Assembly: GCA_000954095.1 (NCBI GenBank)
Contig: JYNY01000381.1
Span: forward strand, 1 to 43,270
Direction of reading: 5' to 3'
Length of the DNA: 43,270 bases
Source: Candidatus Omnitrophus magneticus
Lineage (GTDB): Bacteria > Omnitrophota > Gorgyraeia > Tantalellales > Tantalellaceae
In this document: piece after piece, positions 27,301 through 34,114 of the stretch
Numbering within the stretch: position 1 is the first letter of the stretch
How the letters are laid out: the number at the start of each line of letters is the position of its first letter
The notes under the pieces: model-generated
What the model saw: only the letters and a program-made list of their open reading frames with translations
Told to the model about the DNA's origin: nothing
Databases searched by the model: none
Made by a program: the position numbers and the translations under genes

Positions 27301-28573
27301 GGCGGTAGCAGTGGCATATTTAGCGGCAAGGCTTGTTACAATAAAAAAGGATTTTAATGAAAACGTATTATTGGAAGATACTGCTGATTTTGTAGAGGAT
27401 ATATCTAAGGATATATCAGTTGCGATAAGGGAGACAGCGGGCGTTTTGTCTAAAGATAGTTTTATTTTTTGTAAACCGCATGGTCCGCGGGAAGTATTAC
27501 AAGCGGCATTACGCGCGTTTTTAAAAAATAAAAACAATTTTGAACAGACAATTATAGAAGCTGTGTATATGGGCGGAGATACTGATACTATAGCCGCGAT
27601 AGCCGGTGCTTTGAGCGGCGCGTATAATGGGATTCAGGCTATTCCCTATCGTTTCATATCAGGTTTGTCGGATAATGAAGAAATTCAAAAACAGGCGGAA
27701 GCGCTTTATATGACAAAACTGCAGACATTCGTTAAAACGAAAAAAAGAGAAGGTGTTGAAATTACTAAAGATGAAACGGATGTTAATGAGCCGGATAAAA
27801 ATTTTGCAAACACCCTAAAAGATATTTTTAAACGGTTGTCTATTGATTTTTCGAATGTAGAGCCGTATAAAATATTTATTATCAGTGAAGAACCGTTTTT
27901 GGGCGGAAAAAATTCAGAAGATGACAACTTGTTCATAAAAAAGCATATTATGAAAATAAGAAATTTTACGAGGTCTTTATTGAATAAATTAAATTTTAAT
28001 AATATTGAAATTTCATATTGTTTTGGAATTCTCGAGGCAAAAGACGCTGTGCGTGAACTGTATGGCGCCGGCATGACGGGTAAAAAAAATATTCATTTTT
28101 TAATTAGTGAAGCTATTCTTAATAAGTTAGAGAGTGACAAAGAATTTAAAAATATTATTGGGAACGGTGATAAAACTATAAAAGAAGTTATCGCGAAAAA
28201 AGCGATTATGGATGTTTTTTTGGATATGACTTCTTTTGATGCCGGGCGTTTAATTCCGTATAGTAAGGCTATTCTTTTTAGTTTCGCGAGGCTTTATTTG
28301 GCTAGTTTAGGAGAAAAATATAATTTTAAAGAAGATAAAGATTTGTATTTATTCGCGTTGGAATTATTGAGTAAAAGTCTTATTAATTTCACAGGTGAAA
28401 CGAAGATGGATGAAGATGTAAATAAAATTTTTGAGGATATAAAAAATACAGGAGATTTCGCGTCTCTTATAGCGCGTATTTTTTTAATCAACCTGCCGGC
28501 TTCGGACGTTAAAAATATTGGGGAGTTTAAAAAGTATATTGAGCGGGAAATACAAGTATTGCGTTCGGTTTAG
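18389..28573 (+). CDS. Giant exported multidomain protein (3394 aa): TIKI/ChaN-like, metallophosphoesterase, HEAT, ADP-ribosylglycohydrolase
   Basis: I chose the GTG at 18389, five bases after TGAGGG; the ATGs at 18428 and 18434 have no ribosome binding site. A basic N-terminus and one hydrophobic segment (about 20-40) look like a signal peptide. Domain by domain: (1) 90-520, HIKDAH (97-102), acidic E130 and GGFHSGNL (495-502), reminiscent of the TIKI/TraB/ChaN superfamily; (2) THTTSLDNLFSIIDEGFL (977-994) and GVYYF, suggestive of an ADP-ribosyltransferase fold, weak; (3) metallophosphoesterase with D1582-x-H1584, GDFID (1618-1622), GDSE (1723-1726, variant of GNHE), H1811 and GHN (1895); (4) HEAT repeats, 2595-2671; (5) ADP-ribosylglycohydrolase, 2801-3110, with TDDTE (2849-2853) and GGDTDT (3062-3067). 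A run of 12 G (23420-23431) lies inside domain 3. The remaining regions are not recognised. It is probably cotranscribed with the next giant gene. Confidence 0.85.
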   Translation: MSKLNFKINFLYAMVMRFFFKGMVCLLALCLQCEEIAFSLAEDNPSTFTLAGNDFSSSDSRLAAVDIFKKNDFLRIPRVLGCIEKNIKGNNGKTIIHIKDAHCDYSAQKTIGEIIERLNKKYGITLIFAEGGAGAYDFTNFTRIYDRETRQEVSDYFMRAGEITGFESYAINYPGRIHVYGAEDAELYLKSFHVARAGINSLEECRGIIQKLEKVLNDCAVKVYSSSASRFFLLEQEYAKSGMDFKKYCLALKEQALSARIDITRYNNFFNFTDLILIEAPIDFARAAKERELLLSELKEIFVPSETENLARLIFDYNDGLINETAIYSYLLSKASRRLRNVERFSMLYAYTAYLEKSETINTNKLMSEIAALKKIVTKKIFIREDEKYVANLKEEIKTVKAMMEFSLTESEFKSYSFRKKSLNFLEIIKPLNDICARNKIKFIFQNEDARRLTRQMRIMETFYRSSFKRDLAFVKNIEKKFREDNSDTALFISGGFHSGNLERLFRKNGYSYVSLTPVFKNIDTRSDYLNILNGRTSELETVVKVNTASLLPATRFSQFSKIVWGKDSTNIFNYAASLMALMLSTPSREIILETSAKEKIKIKLETASGDKKKSIHCELLKTDEERNPAVINSLNIGDKGTRGIIERASSDFFEKIDDAVLKDAKEFLDNNGLGDISDEIVKMAKIKHPDFDCNILTFVKFPFNYAGEEGLYVYSGVSYQEKRVNFLRVILKAYFGHLEKVSQLEIDRFIEGYGKKDIFNITNFRLCLEERLAKIIEKGYLWPTQDDVKKFSSSKDKEDLKIKRVYKAKLSAVLKVSSIEKQLERLRLFYAENATAAISGVFDILSKRRKKIFLKMSKRRILEPEKIQEKQKELDLIFQEKDTSLQYLFLIFSFCKNPEEYLRAMEERTYLCSKEQSWENTSYLIELLYNELFEAIVRKYFLRGDVDAKINVVLSEMFYKQMAIVYEEFSKRIYDTHTTSLDNLFSIIDEGFLYSINTQKERGVLVKDFPFNDSLWAGTLGVFTNMGFSIPGHGDVIFDLSNEWIDRHKGVYYFPGDAPYGIPKNRNELEVISLSEKLETVMSREDAEIYLAAKITAQSFKDAFMDENLTFRDAGGLEILERNILNYFNKQSDFFTIKSYGLPEGHIYNKIPIKEGVQFIHVPADKLKEIDEKLDYRIEESIVRDISKYIGASLAKSIEEKGEYPRFVVYTSPDKTVKITFYRTEDRMDIRVSGKIEISLEIKTTIKDDGKRFISITSASTDSSVKIYRMIMKNTRRFIDYKKKMRGYTHTAKQFTVSPRKLFYLRDFFPVNRPWDLRDKFLFSIEKSSNVHKVKDSEGNIKFFINIKNIDLIGLKNFLNSEYPSMGIEIKDGVMFVPYNSIKNKFLENNFYGRVLYLTSKYMASQEAFISAAGDMFDMNNNNKFMDIGFSSIEAEYAVDNGLIFEKTVDKLAAMDAFPLIFPYFDMTEKVIQRLKNLKRVIQYGYKGNDSLLIIASFLAANAPEKEQDKIFKFFGKEIKQKDKGKVDEFVSYMRDVSPSFDNEILFKKKATKNLSLEKRESSLKHILSLDNVNKVIAVSDIHAEISALEEVLHSAGVINDKNEWVLEKGSALIIAGDFIDKKFAGEIHRDKDIDGRKVLEKYADVIKVFKTETKRMKLDERFKQEIETVLNSTETGGGGQALGDKRRAFVGALLSMRTVEFLRKLEDSASRKGAKVIILYGDSELEILSGDMKTRTLQKIYLLKLLGVGGWYEGDKEKDGAEKMICSPNKEMKNLILDAGRSRRSQNDFLQWFISRTFACKINNFFFIHGGPNRKFLEKLQEREKNISGLSFFNEMIERAFNNNGFKDELFKEGKTNISPFSSSGTKNDFAHKSVDISECFLEEVKADFLVVGHNAFLDFQVGKRIEKEDDEKYGLSRYISRISRNRNIIKLDTNTSHGFPISALVIDWEKGGLKAESTFPSESRSLLINGETLNEPVVTVDRMLKEKELYKQISDKYEVLTNSPRKIFFIKVTDLLASYDKDTENKCKAFLGNAVGLVKKITSEDIKKFNISDEDITKILSLYEEYVSSIAPSGENDVNIANGYKETRTFPRPPPENTSTGSLNRTYSEEECLSILGDVKKREKLLWDREEWVNDYILKMLSKERNLLYLELDKSIKRYLSESPVVFNGKEENFIILSERIKRIDTYSLLRKRLSAGVSAKGFNEDEGFELGDMSLDMGTLLNIMPEGSKIILTGLLPDGWKKYAQEQNSLIDNEGVIEIERQNKKIIILNPIVSERIDTTTSAAFNLIKKFNDIDFSEYLYIYTKPTVDVITSKYVINNSRQNNTKQGILKEHILTSIAEYSIFYKIRKEFVNKYPQYPEENIRKVAYALNEMIYEKYSLQGILHIFPHFFNPDKEPGISYCNKWEEYVNNAYLIAKKCNHEILGRVIIFETSFVADLHRAGILEAIQQLGLENNEIMKCKIALKIVDVNSNEQINNIEVIIIPGIEDDCRIDLQKIVIILNEHEMEKRKENFKKLLDGLSIQKKEDIAIAMAEDEGDIWGISKKGIIALRKKYTMLTKKEIAKVINTALEEQSKKLETMIKAVEFSDNKDDRARAAIELGNYNNDLSIKALIKSLNNDSSSNVRKNAAQSLGKIKAIEATSVLIDALYDNNRQVRWVSAVSLSRIPRAVIIDDYLKKVLSSNDFEQWSYAAVIWRNNNYYIQDSMIRFSILTRLHEKDLNKFIRVLCIDFLKLSGGQLNFDQIKPYRKNKDISIREKDTSVINQIQKDTVFTRESSFPHKSQLKNIDELTGDIQSKFIGSLLGLAAGDALGAPVEGMDAGSIKEVVGKISGYFRYKYRNAGEYTDDTEMALFISESLKEFGEINPEVLSKKIGRHVYEIDAGFRKNKGFSLETLMAGRSLYAGFHWRDANKFRTGVYSDKETAPGAGAGMRIAPLGLFFYDDLEALKKNAVTSAMITHNDKDSIAMAVAVAYLAARLVTIKKDFNENVLLEDTADFVEDISKDISVAIRETAGVLSKDSFIFCKPHGPREVLQAALRAFLKNKNNFEQTIIEAVYMGGDTDTIAAIAGALSGAYNGIQAIPYRFISGLSDNEEIQKQAEALYMTKLQTFVKTKKREGVEITKDETDVNEPDKNFANTLKDIFKRLSIDFSNVEPYKIFIISEEPFLGGKNSEDDNLFIKKHIMKIRNFTRSLLNKLNFNNIEISYCFGILEAKDAVRELYGAGMTGKKNIHFLISEAILNKLESDKEFKNIIGNGDKTIKEVIAKKAIMDVFLDMTSFDAGRLIPYSKAILFSFARLYLASLGEKYNFKEDKDLYLFALELLSKSLINFTGETKMDEDVNKIFEDIKNTGDFASLIARIFLINLPASDVKNIGEFKKYIEREIQVLRSV
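23420..23431 (+). repeat. Homopolymeric G12 tract inside the giant gene
   Basis: Twelve consecutive Gs encode four glycines (about 1678-1681) between the GDFID and GDSE motifs of the metallophosphoesterase domain. It is the only long G run in the window. Losing one G puts TAG (23439-23441) in frame; gaining one puts TGA (23443-23445) in frame. The tract therefore behaves like an on/off switch if it slips during replication. Confidence 0.95.
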
Positions 28574-28613
28574 CCGGTTCGGTGGCAATTGGCCGTGGGA
28601 TGGGGAAATTATT

Positions 28614-31600
28614 ATGAATAACAAAAATATATTCAGAATATTCAATACATTTTTAGTGTTTGGATTTATTTTGTTTCAAACATTAAATGATATTTCTTTT
28701 TCCAACCCGGCGCTCGGGCCAAGCTCTCAAAATTCATTATCTCCGTGGTCAATGTTTTTAGAAGCCGCGGATACTATTAAACCCGCGAAAATTAGCGTAT
28801 ATCCGCCGGAACAATTTCCCCAAAAAGAACAAATAATAACTCAAATTAAAAATTCAGCGGATTTTCTTTATTTTAGTTTATTGATGAGCCGTATTCTTTA
28901 TCGTTTTGGAGATAATTTAAGAGCTGAAACAATAGTTGAAATTTTGCGAGATTATGATTTAAAGTTTCGCGGGAAAAATAATAAAAAATGGTTTTTGCAT
29001 AATTTTGAATGGGCGGGAATAAAAAAAGAGGCGGATTCATTTTGTATCGCTTATTCCCTTAGAGGTGAATTTTATAATGTCAGGTATTATAAGCAATTAA
29101 GCGTTTGGCCACCAGTGTCCAAAGCAATAGAAAAAATAGTTGTTTTGGAAATAGCAAGTGAATTCGGAAAAATTTATTGCGATGTTGAAAAACGTGGGGA
29201 AGGAATTTTTGATACTCCGCGTCTTGATGAAGAAGAGGATGTTATACCTGAAAATTACAAACAGGATCAAAAAGGATTAATCGCTAACGGTAATATCGCG
29301 TTAGATCGGTTTATCACGAAAATTCAAAAAAAAATTGAAAATGGCGAAGAAGCTGAGATGAAGGTAGATTTATCGAGGGAATTAACATTAATAAAAGACC
29401 GTATAAAAAGTTTTTCGGGTATATCCTGTGAAGACGTAATACAAGCATTGAATATGTTTAAAGATCGAGGAGATACTCTTCAAGGAGTAGTTAATAGTGA
29501 CAGTAGTGAAGATGAAATATTTGAAACCGCGGAAAAAATCTTAAAGGCTTTTAAGGAAAAACAGAAAGACATAATGTCATCTCTAAACATGGAAACGCGA
29601 AGCGCGCCGGCAGAGATAGTTGATAGTGAAGATTTCGCGTTAGCCGTTTCTTTTAGGGAAGAGGCGATATATTTTTCAACTGAATTATTATCAAAATTGC
29701 AGTCTGAGGTAAAACAGGAATATATACTTCATGAAATACTTTGTAGAAACATAGGGCATAGTTACGCTAGGATTTTTCAGATTATATTTTATAAAGAGAA
29801 TTATCCTATCAGGTCTCCGTATGGATTTGAAAAGGAAAGGATGAGAAATTTTATTGATGAGTTTTTATTTGTTTCGCGTGCTAAAGAAAAAAAATCTTTA
29901 TTGGCGCAAGAGAAGGATATTAAAAATAGAATAAATGAAGTGGACAGCCGTTTTTTTAAAATAGTAGAAGATTTTAGAATAAAACATTCAAATATAGGAG
30001 CCAATATTATTTTGTCCGCGTATAAAAAAGCGAAGACATATCATAAGGAAGAAATATTTCAGGATGGAACAGGGGAATTAGTTATAGAACATGTGGCTCT
30101 GACAGCGGAAAAACTTATTTCTTGGGATATGGATGAATGGGCTATAACCGCGGCTCTTTTCCATAAAATGCCTAGCGGAATAGTTCTTTCATTTAAGTAT
30201 GGCGATAAAAAAATAAAAAAGTCTTTGGTAAGAATGATAGAAAATTCAGAGAGAATAAGAAGTCTTCCGTATAAAGCAGGTATTTTTAAAGGAAGCGGGA
30301 GTATTCAGAACTATATGAATCTTATAATAAAATTAACAGAACATCCGAATGATGACGAAGAAAAAGATGTATATAAAAAATTTGGATACCGGACTATGCT
30401 TCTTGTATTTGCGGATAAACTTATGGAAATACATAAGGCGCCGTTGACAGAAAAAGGAAAACTTTTTGAAGAAATACTTACTATTTACGCGCCATTGGCT
30501 GAAAGGTTGGATTTAATACAAGTAGCATCTGAACTAAGAAGCGAAGGATTTAAGTTGAAAGATGAAGGCCAGTATTCTTTTGTAGTTAGCGAGATATTAA
30601 AAAAAATAGGTTTTACTTCTTACTATGAGGCTGAAGAATATCTTGGACAGTTTTCTGACAAAATAAGAAAAGCGCTTGAAGAAAACGGAATAAGGAATGA
30701 AGATATTGAGATAAGAGTTCGTATTAAAACGCCTTACAGTGTGTGGGAAAAAATTAACGCTAAAGAAGGAAGTTATCCCACAATCGGCTATTTAAAAGAT
30801 TTATTAGGTATCATGATAATTTCAGATAAATCTAATGATATTATGAAAGTTTTGGGCATGAAACTTATGGAAGGCTCGTTGGATAATTATACGGATAGAA
30901 TGACGATAAAGCCTAAAGATGAGCCGACAAAGGGATTTGTGGCAAGCCATATACATTTTGACGGGAAAGATAAAAGGCATTATGAAGTTATTGTTATGGA
31001 TAAAGAAAATTATAAGAGATATCGTTATGGAGTTCTTTATAAAATCATAAAATGGCAGCCAAAACCCCATTGGATATATAATTTAGAAAGAGAAAAATCT
31101 ATCACCAGTATAAAAGCGACGCAGGTATTTATTCCTGATGATATAGAATTTTTCGGAGATTTTGCTGTTGATTACGAAATAATGGCGGGAAAATTAAAAA
31201 ATAAAATATATGTTATTTTTGATCATTACGGCGGACGGGGGGACGAGATACAGGTCGTTGAACTGCCGAATAACGCGTATTCGGTTGATTTAGCGGCGCA
31301 TCCGGATATTGATATTTTAACCGATAAATTCAAAGGTTTTTATAAAATTTTAGAGTCGAAATATAGTTTTAGAGATAAAAAAACAGCGGTAAATCCGGTT
31401 TTATTGGATAATGATACTATTTTAGAGACAGGAGATATTTTGTATTTAAATCTAAAGACTATGGAAGATAGGCGTGCTATAAAAAGTTCAGTAGAGGGCG
31501 CGGTGAATAATTCAATATTTCCGCGGTCAAAAATTATTTATAAGCGTGCGTCGTTAGGCGGGAAAATACGGCATTTATTCACAGACTTAAGAGAGACTAG

Positions 31601-33197
31601 AAAAATTGTTAATAGGGTATGCAAAGGATTTAATGTTGATTATACAATGGAAGTATTGTCATTATTCGCTAAGACAATGTATTTAAAAGATGTTGAGGAA
31701 GTATATGAAGCGGTTAATTTAAAAATTATAGACACGAAAGATATCGCGGAATTTATAAAAGCGCAGACAAAAAGGACTTTAGAAATATTTGCTTCCAACG
31801 CGCCTAAAAGAGTGCATGATATTACCGGAGTTATGAATGAAGAGGGATTTAATATAATAAGCAATATAGAAATATATTCTGATGAAAGTGAAAGAGAAGG
31901 CATGGTAACTAGGATTAAACTTAGTGTTACAGGCCCGGAGTGGGTAACAAATTATCGCCTTTATTCTAAACTTATGAAAGTCAAAGGCGTGAAAAATGTT
32001 CGTATATTAGAAACATCTGTTCCAACAAGGAAGCCCCATAGATTCCCAAAAATAATAAACGGAAAAAATTTTCAGGAGGCCTTTATTTCGAATCTTGAAA
32101 AAGATGGATTTGGCGCTATGAAAGATTTAATTTTACAACAAGGTATTTATAGTTACGGCCATGACGGGATTAAGAGCGAGGATAGTAAAATTATAGAAAT
32201 AGCGCGTAAAACTCTTTCTGAGATATTAGCCGTAGATGTTACCCGCGAATATTTAGAAGAGGTAATCGTGAATCATCACGAAAAAATTCATTCTATGATA
32301 GAGAAGGAAGATATAAATAATTTAAAATCAGTTTTAAAAAAACAATTATCAGAGAGAGAGTATCAAAATCTTATTATATATTTTCAAAATATGTATGGTA
32401 AATATGACACGGAAAATGAGATGCTGGAAGAATTAGCCGTTAATTATTTTATGGAAAAATATATAGCGAGTGAAGTTAGGCTTTTAAAGAATGTTGAATC
32501 ACTGGAAAGAATTTCTCTAAGCGTTTTTAATTCCCGATTGCCTCAAATTATTGAAGAAAACTTTTGCCGGAAATTTTTGTTAGAGGGATATTATAGCGAT
32601 ACGGTGCGCTCTAGCGCTTTAAAATTTATTGCGTTAATACAAAAAGAAGCATTTTTGAGAGCGCGAAAAAATGAAATGTTAATTGTCGGAATTGATACGA
32701 GCTGGCTACCGAATGCCATGAAAAAATATGCCGATATTATAGTAGAGGAATTAGCGCGTCTTTCTAAAATAAAAGGTTTGGATAATATAGTATTTATCCG
32801 CGGAAATGAAGAATCTTTGCCTTCGGAACTCTCGCGAAAAGCTCTGGCATTTAATACGAAATTTTCAAATATAATTATCATATCTAATGAGAATACGATA
32901 AATAAAGGCGTGTTTGACGCTTTTTCTAGCCGGGATAACCCTTCTCAAGGAGCATTTTTAGTAGGGGTAGATATGGGTAAGGGAATACAGGATAATTCTT
33001 ATATCAGTATCCTTGATATTGTCAGGATAGCTATCAACACCGCGGCAAATCCCAATAGTAATATAGACAAGAATTTCGTCAAGATCATCCATCGGGGAGA
33101 ACATCATATAATTTTAGCGCCTAAAATAGAACGTTGGGATTTATCAATAATAGAAGCAATAAATAAAGCGGAGCTAGAAATCTTGAAGTCCGCGTAA
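28614..33197 (+). CDS. Exported degenerate RelA/SpoT-type protein (1527 aa)
   Basis: The ATG at 28614 follows GGGATGGGGA and opens a signal-anchor-like N-terminus (basic NNKNIFR, then a hydrophobic stretch to about residue 26). Residues 1-450 are unrecognised. From 470 the order is that of long RelA/SpoT homologues. An HD-like region has H493, H517-K518 where HD is expected, and FADKL with D601, followed by YAPLAERLDL. A synthetase-like region has RIKTPYSVWEKI (703-714), D729, PK...KGF near 766-775 and YEV with E791. A TGS region (881-950) has ELPNNAYSVDLAAH, and an ACT region spans 1062-1135. A Rossmann-like C-terminus begins with MLIVGIDTSWLP (about 1354-1527). The hydrolase metal motif is broken and the synthetase lacks several usual residues, so catalysis of (p)ppGpp is doubtful. 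An exported RelA/SpoT fold would be odd. Confidence 0.82.
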   Translation: MNNKNIFRIFNTFLVFGFILFQTLNDISFSNPALGPSSQNSLSPWSMFLEAADTIKPAKISVYPPEQFPQKEQIITQIKNSADFLYFSLLMSRILYRFGDNLRAETIVEILRDYDLKFRGKNNKKWFLHNFEWAGIKKEADSFCIAYSLRGEFYNVRYYKQLSVWPPVSKAIEKIVVLEIASEFGKIYCDVEKRGEGIFDTPRLDEEEDVIPENYKQDQKGLIANGNIALDRFITKIQKKIENGEEAEMKVDLSRELTLIKDRIKSFSGISCEDVIQALNMFKDRGDTLQGVVNSDSSEDEIFETAEKILKAFKEKQKDIMSSLNMETRSAPAEIVDSEDFALAVSFREEAIYFSTELLSKLQSEVKQEYILHEILCRNIGHSYARIFQIIFYKENYPIRSPYGFEKERMRNFIDEFLFVSRAKEKKSLLAQEKDIKNRINEVDSRFFKIVEDFRIKHSNIGANIILSAYKKAKTYHKEEIFQDGTGELVIEHVALTAEKLISWDMDEWAITAALFHKMPSGIVLSFKYGDKKIKKSLVRMIENSERIRSLPYKAGIFKGSGSIQNYMNLIIKLTEHPNDDEEKDVYKKFGYRTMLLVFADKLMEIHKAPLTEKGKLFEEILTIYAPLAERLDLIQVASELRSEGFKLKDEGQYSFVVSEILKKIGFTSYYEAEEYLGQFSDKIRKALEENGIRNEDIEIRVRIKTPYSVWEKINAKEGSYPTIGYLKDLLGIMIISDKSNDIMKVLGMKLMEGSLDNYTDRMTIKPKDEPTKGFVASHIHFDGKDKRHYEVIVMDKENYKRYRYGVLYKIIKWQPKPHWIYNLEREKSITSIKATQVFIPDDIEFFGDFAVDYEIMAGKLKNKIYVIFDHYGGRGDEIQVVELPNNAYSVDLAAHPDIDILTDKFKGFYKILESKYSFRDKKTAVNPVLLDNDTILETGDILYLNLKTMEDRRAIKSSVEGAVNNSIFPRSKIIYKRASLGGKIRHLFTDLRETRKIVNRVCKGFNVDYTMEVLSLFAKTMYLKDVEEVYEAVNLKIIDTKDIAEFIKAQTKRTLEIFASNAPKRVHDITGVMNEEGFNIISNIEIYSDESEREGMVTRIKLSVTGPEWVTNYRLYSKLMKVKGVKNVRILETSVPTRKPHRFPKIINGKNFQEAFISNLEKDGFGAMKDLILQQGIYSYGHDGIKSEDSKIIEIARKTLSEILAVDVTREYLEEVIVNHHEKIHSMIEKEDINNLKSVLKKQLSEREYQNLIIYFQNMYGKYDTENEMLEELAVNYFMEKYIASEVRLLKNVESLERISLSVFNSRLPQIIEENFCRKFLLEGYYSDTVRSSALKFIALIQKEAFLRARKNEMLIVGIDTSWLPNAMKKYADIIVEELARLSKIKGLDNIVFIRGNEESLPSELSRKALAFNTKFSNIIIISNENTINKGVFDAFSSRDNPSQGAFLVGVDMGKGIQDNSYISILDIVRIAINTAANPNSNIDKNFVKIIHRGEHHIILAPKIERWDLSIIEAINKAELEILKSA

Positions 33198-33215
33198 GAC
33201 GCGGGTTTTGTTCCT
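33188..33215 (+). terminator. Possible intrinsic terminator overlapping the stop codon
   Basis: CCGCG (33190-33194) and CGCGG (33200-33204) pair around TAAGA, which includes the stop codon, and are followed by GTTTTGTT. The stem is short but all G-C. It would end the two-gene giant transcript. Confidence 0.45.
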
Positions 33216-33248
33216 ATAGAAAACTTCATTCTGTCTTTCTCGTGAAAG

Positions 33249-33345
33249 AGGCTGTGTCACAATTAAGTATCGCATTTTAAAAGTGGAGTGAAGCTAGTAA
33301 AAATAGCGTAAACCCGCTGTCATTCCTGCTTGCGCAGGAATGACA
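33249..33345. repeat. Truncated copy of the 157-bp MITE
   Basis: It begins with AGGCTGTGTCACAATTA, matching the 17-bp terminal repeat at 4668-4684 read in reverse, then follows that element (GTATCGCATTTTAAAAGTGG, GCTAGTAAAAATAGCGT) to its central ATTCCTGCTTGCGCAGGAAT hairpin at 33322-33341. The second half is missing. Confidence 0.8.
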
Positions 33346-33360
33346 GTGTGGGTTCAGGCT

Positions 33361-34040
33361 CTATCATTCCCGCGTTCTCTTTTGTTATTCCCGCATCCTC
33401 TTCTGTCATTCCCGCGAAAGCGGGAATCCATGGGAGTTACGTCTCGTCTGACATTTTAGCGAAAGAGGCTGTAACGCAATTACAATTTTTTGTTTTTAAA
33501 AAGTTTTTCGCTGGATTTACTTGTATGGATTCCTGCGTGCGCAGGAATGACAGGATGGGGTTAGGATCTATCATTCCCGCGTTCTCTTTTGTTATTCCCG
33601 CATCCTCTTCTGTCATTCCCGCGAAAGCGGGAATCCATGGGAGTTACGTCTCGTCTGACATTTTAGCGAAAGAGGCTGTAACGCAATTACAATTTTTTGT
33701 TTTTAAAAAGTTTTTCGCTGGATTTACTTGTATGGATTCCTGCGTGCGCAGGAATGACAGGATGGGGTTAGGATCTATCATTCCCGCGTTCTCTTTTGTT
33801 ATTCCCGCATCCTCTTCTGTCATTCCCGCGAAAGCGGGAATCCATGGGAGTTACGTCTCGTCTGACATTTTAGCGAAAGAGGCTGTAACGCAATTACAAT
33901 TTTTTGTTTTTAAAAAGTTTTTCGCTGGATTTACTTGTATGGATTCCTGCGTGCGCAGGAATGACAGGATGGGGTTAGGATCTATCATTCCCGCGTCCTT
34001 TTCTGTCATTCCCGAATCCTCTTCTGTCATTCCCGCCCCG
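33361..34040. repeat. 207-bp tandem repeats, three full units and a partial
   Basis: Units start at 33361, 33568, 33775 and 33982 (partial) and are nearly identical. Each holds ATTCCCGCGAAAGCGGGAAT, an AGGCTGTAACGCAATTAC end that resembles the terminal repeat of the 157-bp MITE, and ATTCCTGCGTGCGCAGGAAT. The unit is therefore a composite of MITE ends and dRS3-like hairpins that was amplified in place. Confidence 0.93.
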
Positions 34041-34114
34041 TGTCACGGCACGGGGTAAACTACAGCGGGAATCTATAAGGGTTTTATGATATTTTTGAAT
34101 AAGCGGTTAATTTT

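Larger units (their letters stand above)
33198..34114. other. Repeat-filled intergenic block without genes
   Basis: It holds a truncated relative of the nested MITE (33249-33345), then the 207-bp tandem array, then a CCCCGTG/CACGGGG hairpin (34033-34052) inside a further ATTCCCG...CGGGAAT dyad. A 242-codon reading frame runs through it only because 207 is a multiple of three. Its translation is repeat-derived, so I do not call a gene. Confidence 0.85.

Noticed and set aside
33330-34058. 242-codon open reading frame with a 69-residue repeat
   Set aside because: It is the translation of 207-bp tandem intergenic repeats. The frame stays open only because 207 is divisible by three, and the segments SVIPAKAGIH and MDSCVRRNDR are typical translated dRS3-like hairpins.
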